A stretch of 64,000 bases of DNA from Xiphias gladius (Eukaryota > Chordata > Actinopteri > Istiophoriformes > Xiphiidae), in contig NC_053406.1 in assembly GCF_016859285.1 (NCBI RefSeq), positions 15,331,001 to 15,395,000 of the forward strand. The letters are read 5' to 3'. Below are positions 1 to 11,461 of this stretch, piece by piece; the first letter of the stretch is position 1, and each line of letters starts with the position of its first letter. The notes under the pieces are model-generated. The model made no database searches. It saw nothing but the letters and a program-made list of their open reading frames with translations, and had not been told where the DNA came from. Position numbers and translations under genes: made by a program.

Positions 1-1928
1 TAAACTGAATGAAGAGAGGCAGTATCACCCATCAGCTGTTGGTGGTTGCCCTTATGTGCCAAAATGAAAGTAATGTGCCAGTGAAAGGGTAGAAGAAGAA
101 GCCAGGAGGCCATTGCAAGCCAAATGCAAGTTACAAAACATTACCGAAACCTTTTATGAGGCATATAAAATATAAACATATTTTTTGTACACCTGAGAAT
201 GAGAACAGTTCCGTCATACAAACCAAACGCCAAATTATTTTGCAATATTAAAGCATTGCAGTGATTTTACTAATTTCTTAAAGAGTAGGCAGCCTTCTAT
301 TTTCTTTTATTGATTAGTTATTTTCTGACGACAGCGCTTCATGGAAACATTTTGTTTAAGACCTGTTTTATCGGGATGTAGCGCAAGTGTCTCCGAGCCT
401 CGTGGTGAAGTGTGTGAGGTCTTCCTACCTTGTAAAAAAAGAGTAGCAGTTATACAGACCTCTGAGATTTTTGGATTGGATTATTTTGTTACCTAGGCCT
501 AAAACATTAAGAGGTACATTCTGAAGGAGTAGCAAGCAAGAAGATAAATTAAAGAGACACTGATTTGCAGTTCTCTGAGAGACAGAACAGAAAAACAATT
601 TTGTTTTGGTTCCCAGATTTACACCACCCGACAGTGCTCTTTGTTTCCTCTGCCACACAGTCGTTAGCTGCTGACACAAAAATGCAGGACCAGAATTTAG
701 GGTTTACTCTCACTTCTGACCTTTTACCTCTTGCCATTCTTATCAAGGATGTAACTGTCCTCAGTAAATCTAGCTTGTGTCCTCACAGCCCAGTGGTCAA
801 ACAAGGAAGTGGGCATTCTTGTGGATGTGGGTGTCAGGGGAATAGGGACATCCATGATGATTTAACTGCCTGGCTTTGGCTTAGTCTGTGTGATGTGTTC
901 GCTCACATGAAACAGGTCTGGGCCACGCAATTGTCTGGTCAGCAGAGAAAAGCCTGCGTGGCTGACTCAGTCCCCTGACTGATGCCACAGTCTAATCTCT
1001 GGTGCAACAAAAGATAAATGGAGAATTGTATGTGTTTACACAGACTCAGCGAAGAATCCTACAGCTTACACACCGAGTTCATTCAGATGACTGGAAAAAC
1101 TGCTGGAAAAGCCCCAAGTACATACTGACGCATGGATTAATGGACAGTAAGGTAGTAAAACAGCCAGGTAGTAGAACAGTCAGAATTTATTCTACAGCAT
1201 GTGTTTTGTATTTTAACTAGTTTCCCATGAAACTAGGTCATGGCTCATGCACAGCTTCGTCCTGCAAGACTACAATTTTGGAAAGCCTGTTGATAAAACA
1301 CATACACACATATACACACAGACACCCCACACACTCTCACACATGCAAGCGTGCACGTGCGCACACACACAGTGCCCTTTTACCTTAACCCCTGAAAGAG
1401 CGCATGCTGGGAGGATTCTCCACAGTGCAATCTGGCCTGCGACAGTAGTGAGGAAGAGAAGGAGAAAAAAAATGGGATGAAAGTAGGACACAGAGAAAGA
1501 CATGTTTCTTAGTTATGGCCAAAAGTCTACACCCATCTTTTCATGTGAATTTTGCAGAACACACATGGAGCAGAAAGAGCTTTTCAGAAGTGGCTCCAAG
1601 ATGCCCTTGGAATGTTAGAATGAACAAGAGAAAAAGGATTGCATTAAGCTCTATCTATTTCTACTCCCATCCCTGTAACATGACAGTGGTCAAGTCAAAA
1701 CAGGCTCTGAGCAGAGCACAAACATTTACAGGGCAGTAACGTTGCAGACAACAAACACTAGATGTGTTTTCTCTCTTCTCTGTGCTGCTTTGCAAGCTGA
1801 ATATTTTATCAGTTTTGATCAACATTCCTGTATATGTCTTTTTCACATGCTTTTTACCTGATGAGTGACGATAAAACTAGATAGGAAGACTTAAGTTGGA
1901 TCAAATTACCTTTTGGTCTCTCAAAGCA
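1..1928. other. Gene-poor stretch at left edge
   Basis: I see no supportable gene here. Open frames are short, lack recognisable domains and have no chain of splice-compatible exons. The stretch holds an imperfect CA-rich run at about 1296-1368. It may be downstream flank or intron of the unidentified minus-strand gene whose putative last exons lie at 1929-2741. Confidence 0.5.
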
Positions 1929-2741
1929 TTAGGATTTGTTAGGCCACCAGTGCATATCTGTGATCCATGAATTGCAGAGCGGTTGAAGCTGTGGGAGGTA
2001 GCTGCACATTTCACATAGATAATGTGGGTCTCTGCAAATGACAATTCTCGTAACTTCTCAATGACTCTAATAAAGGTGATTGGATTAGCAAAGCATTTCA
2101 TTGTTAATGATTCATTAAACTGAACACACATAATGCAACTCTGAGTTCACTCTAAAACAAACTGTAGAAAATGAAAACGAAGAATAAATGATCAGATTTC
2201 TCTGGAACATCAGAGATAAATAAAGGGAACATAACAAAAAATGAAAATCAAAGCACCTATATGTGGGATATGACCATTTCTAGCTTTGTCGCCCCTCTGT
2301 GGTAGGGTCAAAGAAAGACCCCATGGACCTTTCTGGTGATCACTTGTCGCCAAGATTAGGTAAGTTTTCTACAAACAATAATTAATGTGTCGAAATAATA
2401 ATAAGAAGAATATTATAATCACATAAAAATCCCGAACACAGTGGCCTTTCCACATGATGGGTTCCACTCAGTCTGTGAAAACGACTGAATAATGTTCTCT
2501 GTGGCTCCAGGTGGAATTTACCAAAGTTTGATCAAATCTGACATAGGATATCTCGGCCTCTGCTTCAAGTTGGAATATTCTCTTTTAAAACTGTTCCTGT
2601 GAGTCTCTTAATGTTTTAAGATACTCAATCGCTAGAGTCCCCCTGTAATCAGCAAAACGCTCAGGATCATCAAAGAACATGGAGTTTTTTTCTTGGCAGA
2701 TGGTTTGCTGGTGGCAGTGCTCAGCCATTATTTCTCCTGCA
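1929..2741 (-). CDS. Candidate last two exons of an unidentified gene
   Basis: Two minus-strand blocks look like the 3' end of a spliced gene. The first, about 2741 down to 2627, follows a TTGCAG acceptor and reads through residues EIMAEHCHQQ and FDDPERFADYRG before a possible GA|GTATCT donor. The second, 2031 down to 1929, follows TTTGCAG and reads DPHYLCEMCSYLPQ, then HWWPNKS and a stop. The phases agree: two bases are left over at the first donor and one leads the second exon. I do not recognise the protein. No upstream exon could be placed with confidence, so this could be a pseudogene fragment or chance. Neighbours expected from human synteny next to HEPACAM, such as CCDC15, or near PDE9A were considered but could not be matched from memory. 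Confidence 0.35.
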
Positions 2742-4595
2742 AGCCAATGGAAATGAATGTATAAAGTCACTAGTAACGGGCCTGTCCAATTACACCATGT
2801 TAGGATATAATAAAATAATATAATAAAATAACAATAGTTACTTATTTGTTCAGAGGTCAAAAAGTCCAGAAAAATGCCAGAAAAATTCCACATTATGAAG
2901 ACGGTTTTTTAGTCTCAAATTGAACTGTATGTCTTTTGAAGGTCCAAAATTTCGCTTTGGACGTTGTTTTTCCATGTAGGAAAAACAAAGTCATAAAGGA
3001 GCGTTTCTGAAAACTGACGTGTGCAGTAAGTAAATAAACCACTATGTTGAATGCAAATCCGCTTGATTATGTACCAAAGCCCTGATTAAATGTCGGAGCA
3101 AAACTGCCACACCCGCTGTTGCATGCCAAGGTCTGATTTCATGCAAGCCTAGTGAAAGAAAAATTAAACACTTGCTTGTTTAACCACCATCAAAGTGCCT
3201 TTGTAATAGATACAGTATTCACTTTCCCGCCCATTGAAGTATTGTGGCAGTTTAATGTAATGTGACACTCAGGCTCAAGGCAAAGAGAATGACTAAAGGG
3301 TTTGAGATATCAGTTGCCTTAATTAGCGTCACGAAAACATCTAACAGTCTACTGAGCAGCAAGTTCGCAGGCGGTGTGGATGCTCACTCTGAGAGATTCA
3401 TCTCTCGATGTCGTAACTGGAAGGAGTGTCGGAGGCACTCAAAGGAAAATCTGCATGATGGGCCATGTTGTCAGTCACTTACAGAGAAGATAAAAAACCA
3501 AGCATCGTAACAAACCTTGTGCATTTTAGTTCCCATAAACAATTACGACAGGAGGAGAGACCGAAATATAATCTAATGTGCAGTGCACATTGTCCCAGCT
3601 TGTTGGTAAGAAAACCCTTCTATTTGTATGTAACTATGCTTTAATCAGTTGCCATCCAGCTGGGTGCTGTGCAGTATCCTTTTATGATTTGACAGCATGT
3701 TGTTCAGTCAAAGCATTCCTGTAGGTTAATGTCAACAAAACTCTGTAACGCTATGTGGAGAAGGTGATGGGTAATTACATTCATTCAAACAACACACGCA
3801 CTCATGAATGTTTATTCACTTTCTCTTATCTCAGCTGTGACAATAACATGTGGTCTACCGATTTCTTTTCTTTTTTTATTGCTTTGAGATCATCAACTTA
3901 CAAGTAGGATTGCAGTAGTATGCACACAAAAGACAGTATTAATCCAAAAGAAGCCGTTAAAATGTGAGTAAATAGTGAGATTTCTCAAATGAAGCTATAG
4001 ACTAGAAGAGTGAAACTGAAGTTTAATAATTCTCCTATTTGATCATTTGAATGAGCAAACAAACCTAAACAAAAAGATGCGGTATAAATGATGTCTTTGG
4101 TGATTCATACTGTGCATTACTCTGTATTATTTCATCAGAGCTATGTAGGTGGTATTTGATGTGTGTGAGATGAGGCCTGCAGGTAGAGGCAATAGCTGCT
4201 CCGGAGTAACTGGAAACACGCCTGCCATAAAACACAGTAATAAAAACACATCGGAGTATGGCTCAAAGGGACGCTGTGGAGAGAGAGGGGGGCGTGGTGC
4301 AGGCTGAGATAAGTGGCACCTTTGGGTGGTACACAACTAAATAACTAGTCATATTTCAACACATGTTGACTGTATTCTAGCCCTCACGTCCAAAATCTGG
4401 CAATAAAATGCATTTCAAACAGAGCAATGGGCTGAGAAGTCGTGCACAACTGCAATGTCTGCACAACAGTTCATGATGTGAAAATCATGCAGCCTTACAC
4501 ATGAGGTCAAATAAAGCATCTGTCTGTATTGTCAAAAGGGAGGAGAAGCTGGACTGTTATGTGAGACAGAAATATGTCAGTTTTTTCGTCAGTTT

Positions 4596-4758
4596 TTGAC
4601 TTTCTTTGATATCAACCTTAACCATTTCCATGGGATTTCCTTCTTTTTTCTTTCTTTCTTATCTTCCTTCATTCTTCATTATTTCTTTGTAGGCCATTGA
4701 CCTTCTATACAGCCGAGAGCTACACACTTGCCAAGACTTTCTGACACTGAACCAATTT
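4596..4758 (+). repeat. Direct duplication, copy 1
   Basis: About 160 bp nearly identical to 7080-7241, same orientation, 2.5 kb apart, with a few substitutions and a small indel in a CTTT-rich part. Both copies contain a pyrimidine tract ending TTTGTAG, followed by an open frame that begins AIDLLYS and continues through ELHTCQDFLTLNQ. It may be a duplicated exon-like fragment or part of a dispersed repeat. No gene was found that uses it. Confidence 0.8.
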
Positions 4759-7079
4759 AGCTTTTCAGATATAAAGTTTCAGGTATGGCGTGGTGTTGAT
4801 ATGACATCCAATTTACCCATATAAAAACATCTTCCATTGTCACGAAGCATTAACGTCCTCAAAATCACTGTAACGTTTTTAACATTCAAATGCTCAACGG
4901 TAGGCAGGTCGGTTGTCCTGCACTGAGTAAGAAAAGGAGTTTGGAAAACAGTTATTAAGTTATTCAGTTCTGTTGATTTAGTGTGAACAGATGATGCTTG
5001 CATTTACTTGCTTGACTTCATAATAGCTGAAAAAAGACGCTATAAGGAACTGAATCCAATAATCACAAGGGAAATGTTACCACAGTGAGCTGAATAGGCA
5101 CTTGCCATGATATGTTACGATGTCTGTGCGTTAAGATATGTTTCAGTAATCAACAGTAACATGACAAGGCACCAGCTACTGGCTTTTTCTGGATCTTTCA
5201 ACTACACCACATGGTCCTCATCAGTGAGCATTTCAGAACGGATGAAAAGTCCTGAAAATGCTGTGAATGAAACCGTAACAGCCTCTGAGCTTGCATGGCA
5301 ACAGATCCATCTCCACGGCAGCGGAGCAAACTCCATCTGCCCATGAGGCCTGTGTAATACGGCTGAAGGTTCCAGAAAGGCGAGGTTGGGATTGTTTTGT
5401 CCAGCTACTGTTTCTGGTCAGGAAGGAGCTTTCATGTTTATCTACAGTTGTATGCAACAAGTCACATGGAGATATATTTATGCTAATATGTTGTATTATT
5501 TGTATTATAATCACTATATTTGAACAGCTATTTATACTGTTACTGAAGTCCATCTGCAACTCAAGAGAACTTGCCTCACTCTATTGTTTTAAAACTCCAC
5601 TGTCTGATCATCGTTTGGTTCTTATGGCTCATTTAAATTGCACAAGTGTATTATTAACTTTTTTCTAACAAACCTTGGTCAGCATTTGTTGTTTTTAAAT
5701 CTATTTGTATTACACATAGTGACTCGAATCACTGTCGATGAACAGTTACCCGTTTTAAGATAGAAGACACTCTGTAATGTGTGTTGTCTAACCTTTATAT
5801 ATAAGGAATCACAGGGTGTGTCAGAGGAACAGACATACAAAGCACAGTTTTACATATATTGTGAGATATTAAAACATATTGTGTAACATCTTGAACACTA
5901 TTTGCCCCTACATGGCTTTATTTTATTAAAAAGTGTAAGCGAATACACTGTGTTGGTTTAATGAACTGCTCATTGTGCGTGAACAAAAAAGTAAAGGTGC
6001 AAAGCTGCTTTACTTTTTCGAAAACACTCAGAGCACCATGTCAGTCAAAAATGTATTGCTACAGTGAGGTGAACACATCCCACTTTTGTGCATTTTATTT
6101 TTTCTACTGGGAAAATTGGGAAAAAATAAATAATTGTTTATTGTTTGTGGGCAATATTTTCCAGAACCTTTGGTCCATGAGGCCAATTCTGCAGCCATTG
6201 TATATTTTTTAAAATGCACGGTAATCAATCTCAAAATGAGGTTTTAAGTTAATTTTTGGAGAAACTGGTCCTTCAGACTCATGAGGCGCTATGAAAAAAA
6301 AAAAAAAAAGAGTAGAGAGAACAACGTAAATACCATAAATATGCCCAGAGGTCAGCAGGTCCCTCTCTGTTACATCCAGTGCAAAAGTCTAAGTCAAAGT
6401 TCAAGATATGCCACCTTGATGCCTAAGTTTAGTTCAGTATGTAGCCAAGCAGTCTGTCTCTTTTCTCTCTCCCTCCGGCTCCATCTCTCATCTTCAGAAC
6501 GCAACCCAGAAGGACTTCACTCGTGGCCTCACTCGTGTTTTTTAAAGTCTTTCCTGAATTTGATCACAAAAGAAGACCCCTGCAATAAAAATAAGAACTG
6601 GGATTAGGCAGAGAGACTCAACTCGACCTTCAGGAGGAAAGTTGAAACTAAAACTAGTTTTAAATAGCAAGTCAATGACAGATAGCTGTGCTTAGATCAG
6701 CACAAACCATTCATTATCATCCACTTCAGTGTACATGGAAAAAAAAAATGTCTCTGATTGAAGTCGCCACAGAGCCGTGAGTGAGGATTGACTTCCCTGT
6801 GTGGAAAGTCAAAACTTAATCAGACTCTAGTGGTGACTTCATTGCATTTCTGTGGAAAAGTTCAATGTAAAATGACAGAAAAGAGGTTATAGTTTCAAAT
6901 CATGAGCAGAAAAATGCTGTATCAGTGACAATTTCACCACTTTGTTTTCAGCTTGTCAGTCATGATGACAGCAAAATAAAACTTCAGAAATCGAAAGGAA
7001 CTAGAATATCAAAAATCACATTATTTGTTACTTGCAAATTGTGGTTTACTTATTTAATTGCAATGTTTTTATTTAATTC

Positions 7080-7241
7080 TTGACTTTCTTTGATATCATC
7101 CTTAACGATTTCCATGGGATTTCCTTCTTTTTTCTTTCTTTCTTATCTTCTGTCTTTCTTCATTATTTCTTTGTAGGCCATTGACCTTCTATATAGCCAA
7201 GAGCTACACACTTGCCAAGACTTTCTGACACTGAACCAATT
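7080..7241 (+). repeat. Direct duplication, copy 2
   Basis: Second copy of the block at 4596-4758. The similarity ends abruptly at CCAATT on the right, after which the sequences are unrelated. In this copy the acceptor-like TTTGTAG and the following open frame are also intact, with one arginine-to-glutamine change in the reading (SRE to SQE). Confidence 0.8.
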
Positions 7242-7825
7242 CTGCTTGGGCCGACTAAAACGGGACTAAATTGAGATAAAGAGAATCCAAAGTGATGAAA
7301 GTGCCACGAATTCCTAAAGGTCTGGCTTTTGTAGTTAGAGTTCAGTATAGAGGAGTGTTGCTGTGGAGCGGCCAGAGAGAGGCAGAGGCAGAGAGCACTC
7401 GTGACACTAACACTAAACACCAAAGCACAGCCGAAGAGTCAGTTACTTTTACTTACACAGATACCACTGCACTCACTCACTGCAGAGTTTACTTCTTCTT
7501 CCCGCCTAATGACATATTTTCAGTTTTTTTCTTCTGTGCCTCATTGAACAAAAGACACACCTTTATGTTAGCAAGTGGTTTGATGCGTGTGTGTATGCAT
7601 GTGTGTCCATGTTTGTGGGTGTATGTGTGTGAGCCCACCATGTGAAGCAAATTGCATAACTGATAATAGTGTTTTGTAGCCCCAGGTAAAAAGGTTAAAT
7701 GACACTGTGCAAGTCAACTTGAATTTATTATTATTTTTTTTTTTAGCTTTTTCTCGCTGCAGTTAGCATGTATTACTGCCAGTGTTTAAACCCCTTACAT
7801 TGTGATCTCCGTTTAAATTCCCCAA

Positions 7826-7943
7826 GCAAATTGGCATGTTTGCAAACTCGCAAATTGGCATGTTTGCAAACTGGCAAATTGGCATGTTTGCAAACTGGCA
7901 AATTGGCATGTTTGCAAACTGGCAAATTGGCATGTTTGCGACC
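7826..7943. repeat. 24-bp tandem repeat (minisatellite)
   Basis: Four full units of 24 bp starting at 7826, 7850, 7874 and 7898, then a partial fifth from 7922. The unit core is AAATTGGCATGTTTGCAAAC and the units are almost identical. Because 24 is a multiple of three, the array is open in more than one minus-strand frame. That is a consequence of the period and not evidence of a protein. Confidence 0.95.
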
Positions 7944-8454
7944 ATAAAGAAGAGTCACTTTTAGCTTTGTTTACTGTATGTGTGCGCAGGATCGAACCAC
8001 TCTTATTCCCAGCCTCATTAGGGGCATTCCCTCAGGTCACAATATAAAGTTTTCGCTGTTTTCACTGTAGAAGTCACACAAAAAAAGAAAAAAAAGAAAA
8101 AAAAGTCATAACAACAATAATGCTCCGATTTTGTGATTATTTTACTAGAACTAAAGTGTAAGAATTTCATTCAGATTCGACTTCTTCAATCTACTGAACT
8201 TCATGGTGCTTGTAGCATTACATTTCTAAATTCAAAAGCACAAGCTTATATCAAAAGTTCAACATCTTGGGAAAATAATATTTTCTGGCAGAGAATTAGT
8301 AAAAATGTACTTTTAAAAATGTCATTTTGCTATTTAATGGGGGGTTATGTACACGACTATTCCTTGACTTGGACCAGTAACTTCCTGGAGTCTATGCTGG
8401 TTGCTTCAGGGGTCTAAGGATAGAAATTTTTGTATGTAAAAGATATATAACTAA

Positions 8455-8720
8455 AACTGAATTGACTTGACTTGCCTGCAACTAGTCAGAGCCAAGAAAT
8501 AGTATGGCACAAGACCCCCCAAAATTGTCAAACTTCAGTTTTTGTACAGATTAAACAAACAAGTGTTAATTAGTAAACTTTAGAGGTGCTAATAGGTAGA
8601 TTTTGTTTGATTTTGCTATTCTTTGACAGTGCAATGCTACCTGTTTCCCTGTGTTTCTAGTCTTTATGCTAAGCTAATCGAACTGGCTGCTGGCTGAAGC
8701 CTTACACTCTGTGTACACAG
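8455..8720. mobile_element. Dispersed fish repeat (SINE/MITE-like fragment)
   Basis: The segment includes the phrase AGTCTTTATGCTAAGCTAA, preceded by ACCTGTTTCCCTGTGTTTCT. From general knowledge this phrase recurs in many percomorph genomes within a short non-autonomous element. No open reading frame for a transposase is present. The boundaries are approximate and the class is uncertain. Confidence 0.55.
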
Positions 8721-9067
8721 GAGGCCTAGCATGAGCAGCATGTTATCAGAGCAGTAGCAGCAGCTTCAGTACTCCCTCTGTGTCTTTGCAGGACGTAGCC
8801 AGACACACCACTGAGTGTAGATCACCCAATCTTTGGCAGCGCTCAGAGCCCCGCACACAATCACAGTCATTATTTGTGTTAAAGAGAAGAAAATAGATTT
8901 GAAGCATAAAAAATTCACTGAGAATTTTGACAAATGTGGAATATTGGCTAGAATTTAACATAAAGATGTGTAGGTTTGAGCTAAGCTTGACCGTGCATCG
9001 TGCCCACCCACTCCCAAAACCCCACCCACTCATAGATAAATAGATAGATTGATAGAATAGGTTCTAC

Positions 9068-11461
9068 CTCTGTCATGGCATCATCAATCTGTTTGAGCTC
9101 CTCATAGTGGTCACGAGAGTCTCTCAAAGGTTGAACCATGATCTCCTCAATCTGAGGGAAAAGCTGTTGGAAAACACCACAGTATGAACCTTACCTGTTA
9201 ATCAAAGAGAGCGTGTTTGAAATAGGCACACATCCGTGAGGACATAGTTCTACCTTCATGACTGTTTCAAACATTGGAATGAGGACAAACTTGATGAATC
9301 CAATTTGAGCAGTGGGTTTAGTGACTTTGTCTCTGTCCATGAAGGGAGCCACTGGGAGACCCTCAGACTTCTCCCTGTCACTCTGGAAAGCACATAAGGG
9401 GAAATATTGTCATTTGATCCATTGTGCTGAGTCCTTCCTTCAAGAAGACGACATTAGATCATGGATTTAGGGGTAAAAGTGAAGGCTTTAGTTGGGGTCA
9501 CCTGCATGAAGTACTCCTCCAGTAGACAGTCCACCCATGGCTCGGCTACCTCAGTTGGCCTCACCTCGTTGGAAATATCACAGCACTTGATCAAAACCAT
9601 CTTCAGCTGAAAACACAAACATGCACATGTACAACACAGAAACTACAGTACAAAGAATCCTATTCATCATTACAGTAACACACACAGATCTGTATTTCTG
9701 TGACTGCTTTCCCAAATACACTTACAAATACAATCCCTTTGGCTTCTGCTGATTACAGCACACACAATGGATAAGGACCCATTTGTTTTGAGGTCAGATC
9801 TTGTATGCACAGGACAGTAAATAGCTGGATGTCAGGCGGAGATGCAATGTGATCTTGTAGGCATAATGTATACATACACATGTCACATGCTCTTCATTGG
9901 TGAAGTCGAAGTTGTCCACTTTTTGCTTAAAGGAGTCTAGTATCTCCCCGTGTCTGGCCATGTCAGTGGCCAGAATGAGGGTGATTATTGCCTGAAAATA
10001 TATCAGCAAGATCAAAGCTTGTATGAAAGGTTTGCATGCCATTTGCTTACATTTAAGTCATAAACTCAAAACAGTCTTCAGATTAATTGTCATGAAAAGT
10101 TCCTTGGATACCTCTGTCCTTACTTAAGCACTACACTGCTTAGAAATTAGGGTTTTAACTGCACATTTCACCTGACGGATCAGTTTGAAAGCCTCAGGAT
10201 CCACATTTGCAAAGATATTGCACTCAGGAAGAGAAAGGATTTGGAAGGCCACAGCACAGTGATGGTTCTCCAGCGGAGATATGTCATTGTAGCGCACTGC
10301 CAGCTCTGTGCGGGCATTGATTTGGTACCTGATAGGTGGATGACAAATGATGAATGAGGGATTGCTAGTATTTTCTCATGGAGTTTCCCTGATAAGAGAG
10401 GTCCTCGCCTGCCCAAAACTCCCACCAACACCAACAACATGATAATCTGAATCAGCGTGTTTTCATACCAGAACTCTCACCATGCTGAACTAGTTTCACA
10501 GTTCATCGACAACAGTGTTTCGCAGAGGATGTCAAAACATACTGGGGGTCAATGGGCATCTTCACTGCTCTAACTGTCAACACCCCTACAGACAGGATAA
10601 TGAGTCTTACGTGTTGTTGTAGCCGGGGTGGTCCAGGTCATGACACACTGCAGCTGTCATTAAAATGCCCATATCTGTGAGAGTCAGCTTCTCCTGGACA
10701 ACAATGTAAAGAAATGGTGTTATCAGAAAATGCAAAACGTTCAGTCTGGAAATTCATTGTTGTGTTTAGCCATTCAGAACTTAACCTAATCTGTCAATTA
10801 CTTTGCAAAAATTGCCAGTTAAATGGTGGATAATTCACTTGATTGATGTCCTAGACGTGCATGAACACACCCCATACTCAAAAACATACAGTTTACCTGT
10901 AGGTTGCAGAGGTGAATCATGCCATACATCATCTGGCTAACACAGAAGCAGTGACGAAAGTTGTGGAAGGGGTTGTTACGGTAGTTCTCCTGAATTGCCA
11001 ACTAGAGGACAGAGAATTATTCATTCAGTGTGCTCGCTGCAGAATCTTAAATCTAAGGTCTTTCTGACCTTTTGATTTTTTTGTAATCTGTGTCAGAACA
11101 ATGAAACTCCTCTTAGCCAGACCTCTGCTTTAATGTTAATATCTTGTGTGAAATCTGGACCATGTGCATTGCAGTGTATAGTATGTCCTTTATTGCTCTA
11201 ACTTTACCAGCCAGCGTTTGAGTGTGATGGGGTTCATGTTGAATTCCTTCACTAGCCCCAAGTCATGGTACATGTACTCCAGACAGCTCAGCATCTGCAG
11301 CAACAAAGAAAGAGAAAGGAAATCAGTCATTCGGATAACATGGGATGATAATGACTAAATAGAGTTGAGTGGCGATATCAACGAACCTCATTGTGTTCCC
11401 AGTGCCAGACGTCAAATGTTGGCTTCTTCAGCGCCTCAACAGTCTCCTGAGACAGTGTGTA
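9068..11461 (-). other. pde9a: PDE9A exons 9-17, catalytic domain
   Basis: Exon borders in transcript order: 11387-11461, 11208-11294, 10897-11001, 10611-10693, 10172-10328, 9878-9991, 9502-9606, 9254-9382, 9068-9163. Exon 11 carries HNFRH and exon 12 carries HDLDHPG, the two halves of the metal site. Exon 13 reads [12 protein letters not shown], exon 14 [12 protein letters not shown], exon 15 [15 protein letters not shown] and exon 16 [15 protein letters not shown]. The last placed exon ends DDAMTE in phase 0, where the mammalian protein continues LQKK. The residual C-terminal exon in this species is short and divergent. Confidence 0.93.

Larger units (their letters stand above)
2742..9067. 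other. Intergenic or 3' flank of PDE9A
   Basis: Six kilobases without a confident gene. It holds a 160-bp direct duplication (about 4596-4758 and 7080-7241), a 24-bp minisatellite (7826-7943), an A-rich run with regular G interruptions (about 8080-8105) and a dispersed fish-type repeat (about 8455-8720). The last short coding exon and 3' UTR of PDE9A should lie in its right part. Several AG-preceded short frames between about 8750 and 8840 on the minus strand would fit the required phase 0, but they cannot be told apart by eye. Confidence 0.5.

Noticed and set aside
4127-4336. Minus-strand frame with a possible acceptor (ATGGCAG) and CFQLLRSSYCLYLQ reading
   Set aside because: No matching donor, neighbour exon or recognisable family; it could be an exon of the unknown left gene but evidence is too thin.
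7763-7958. Open frames repeating MPICQFAN, and a possible CRISPR-like array
   Set aside because: The 24-bp units are contiguous without spacers, so this is a minisatellite. The frames are open only because 24 is divisible by three.
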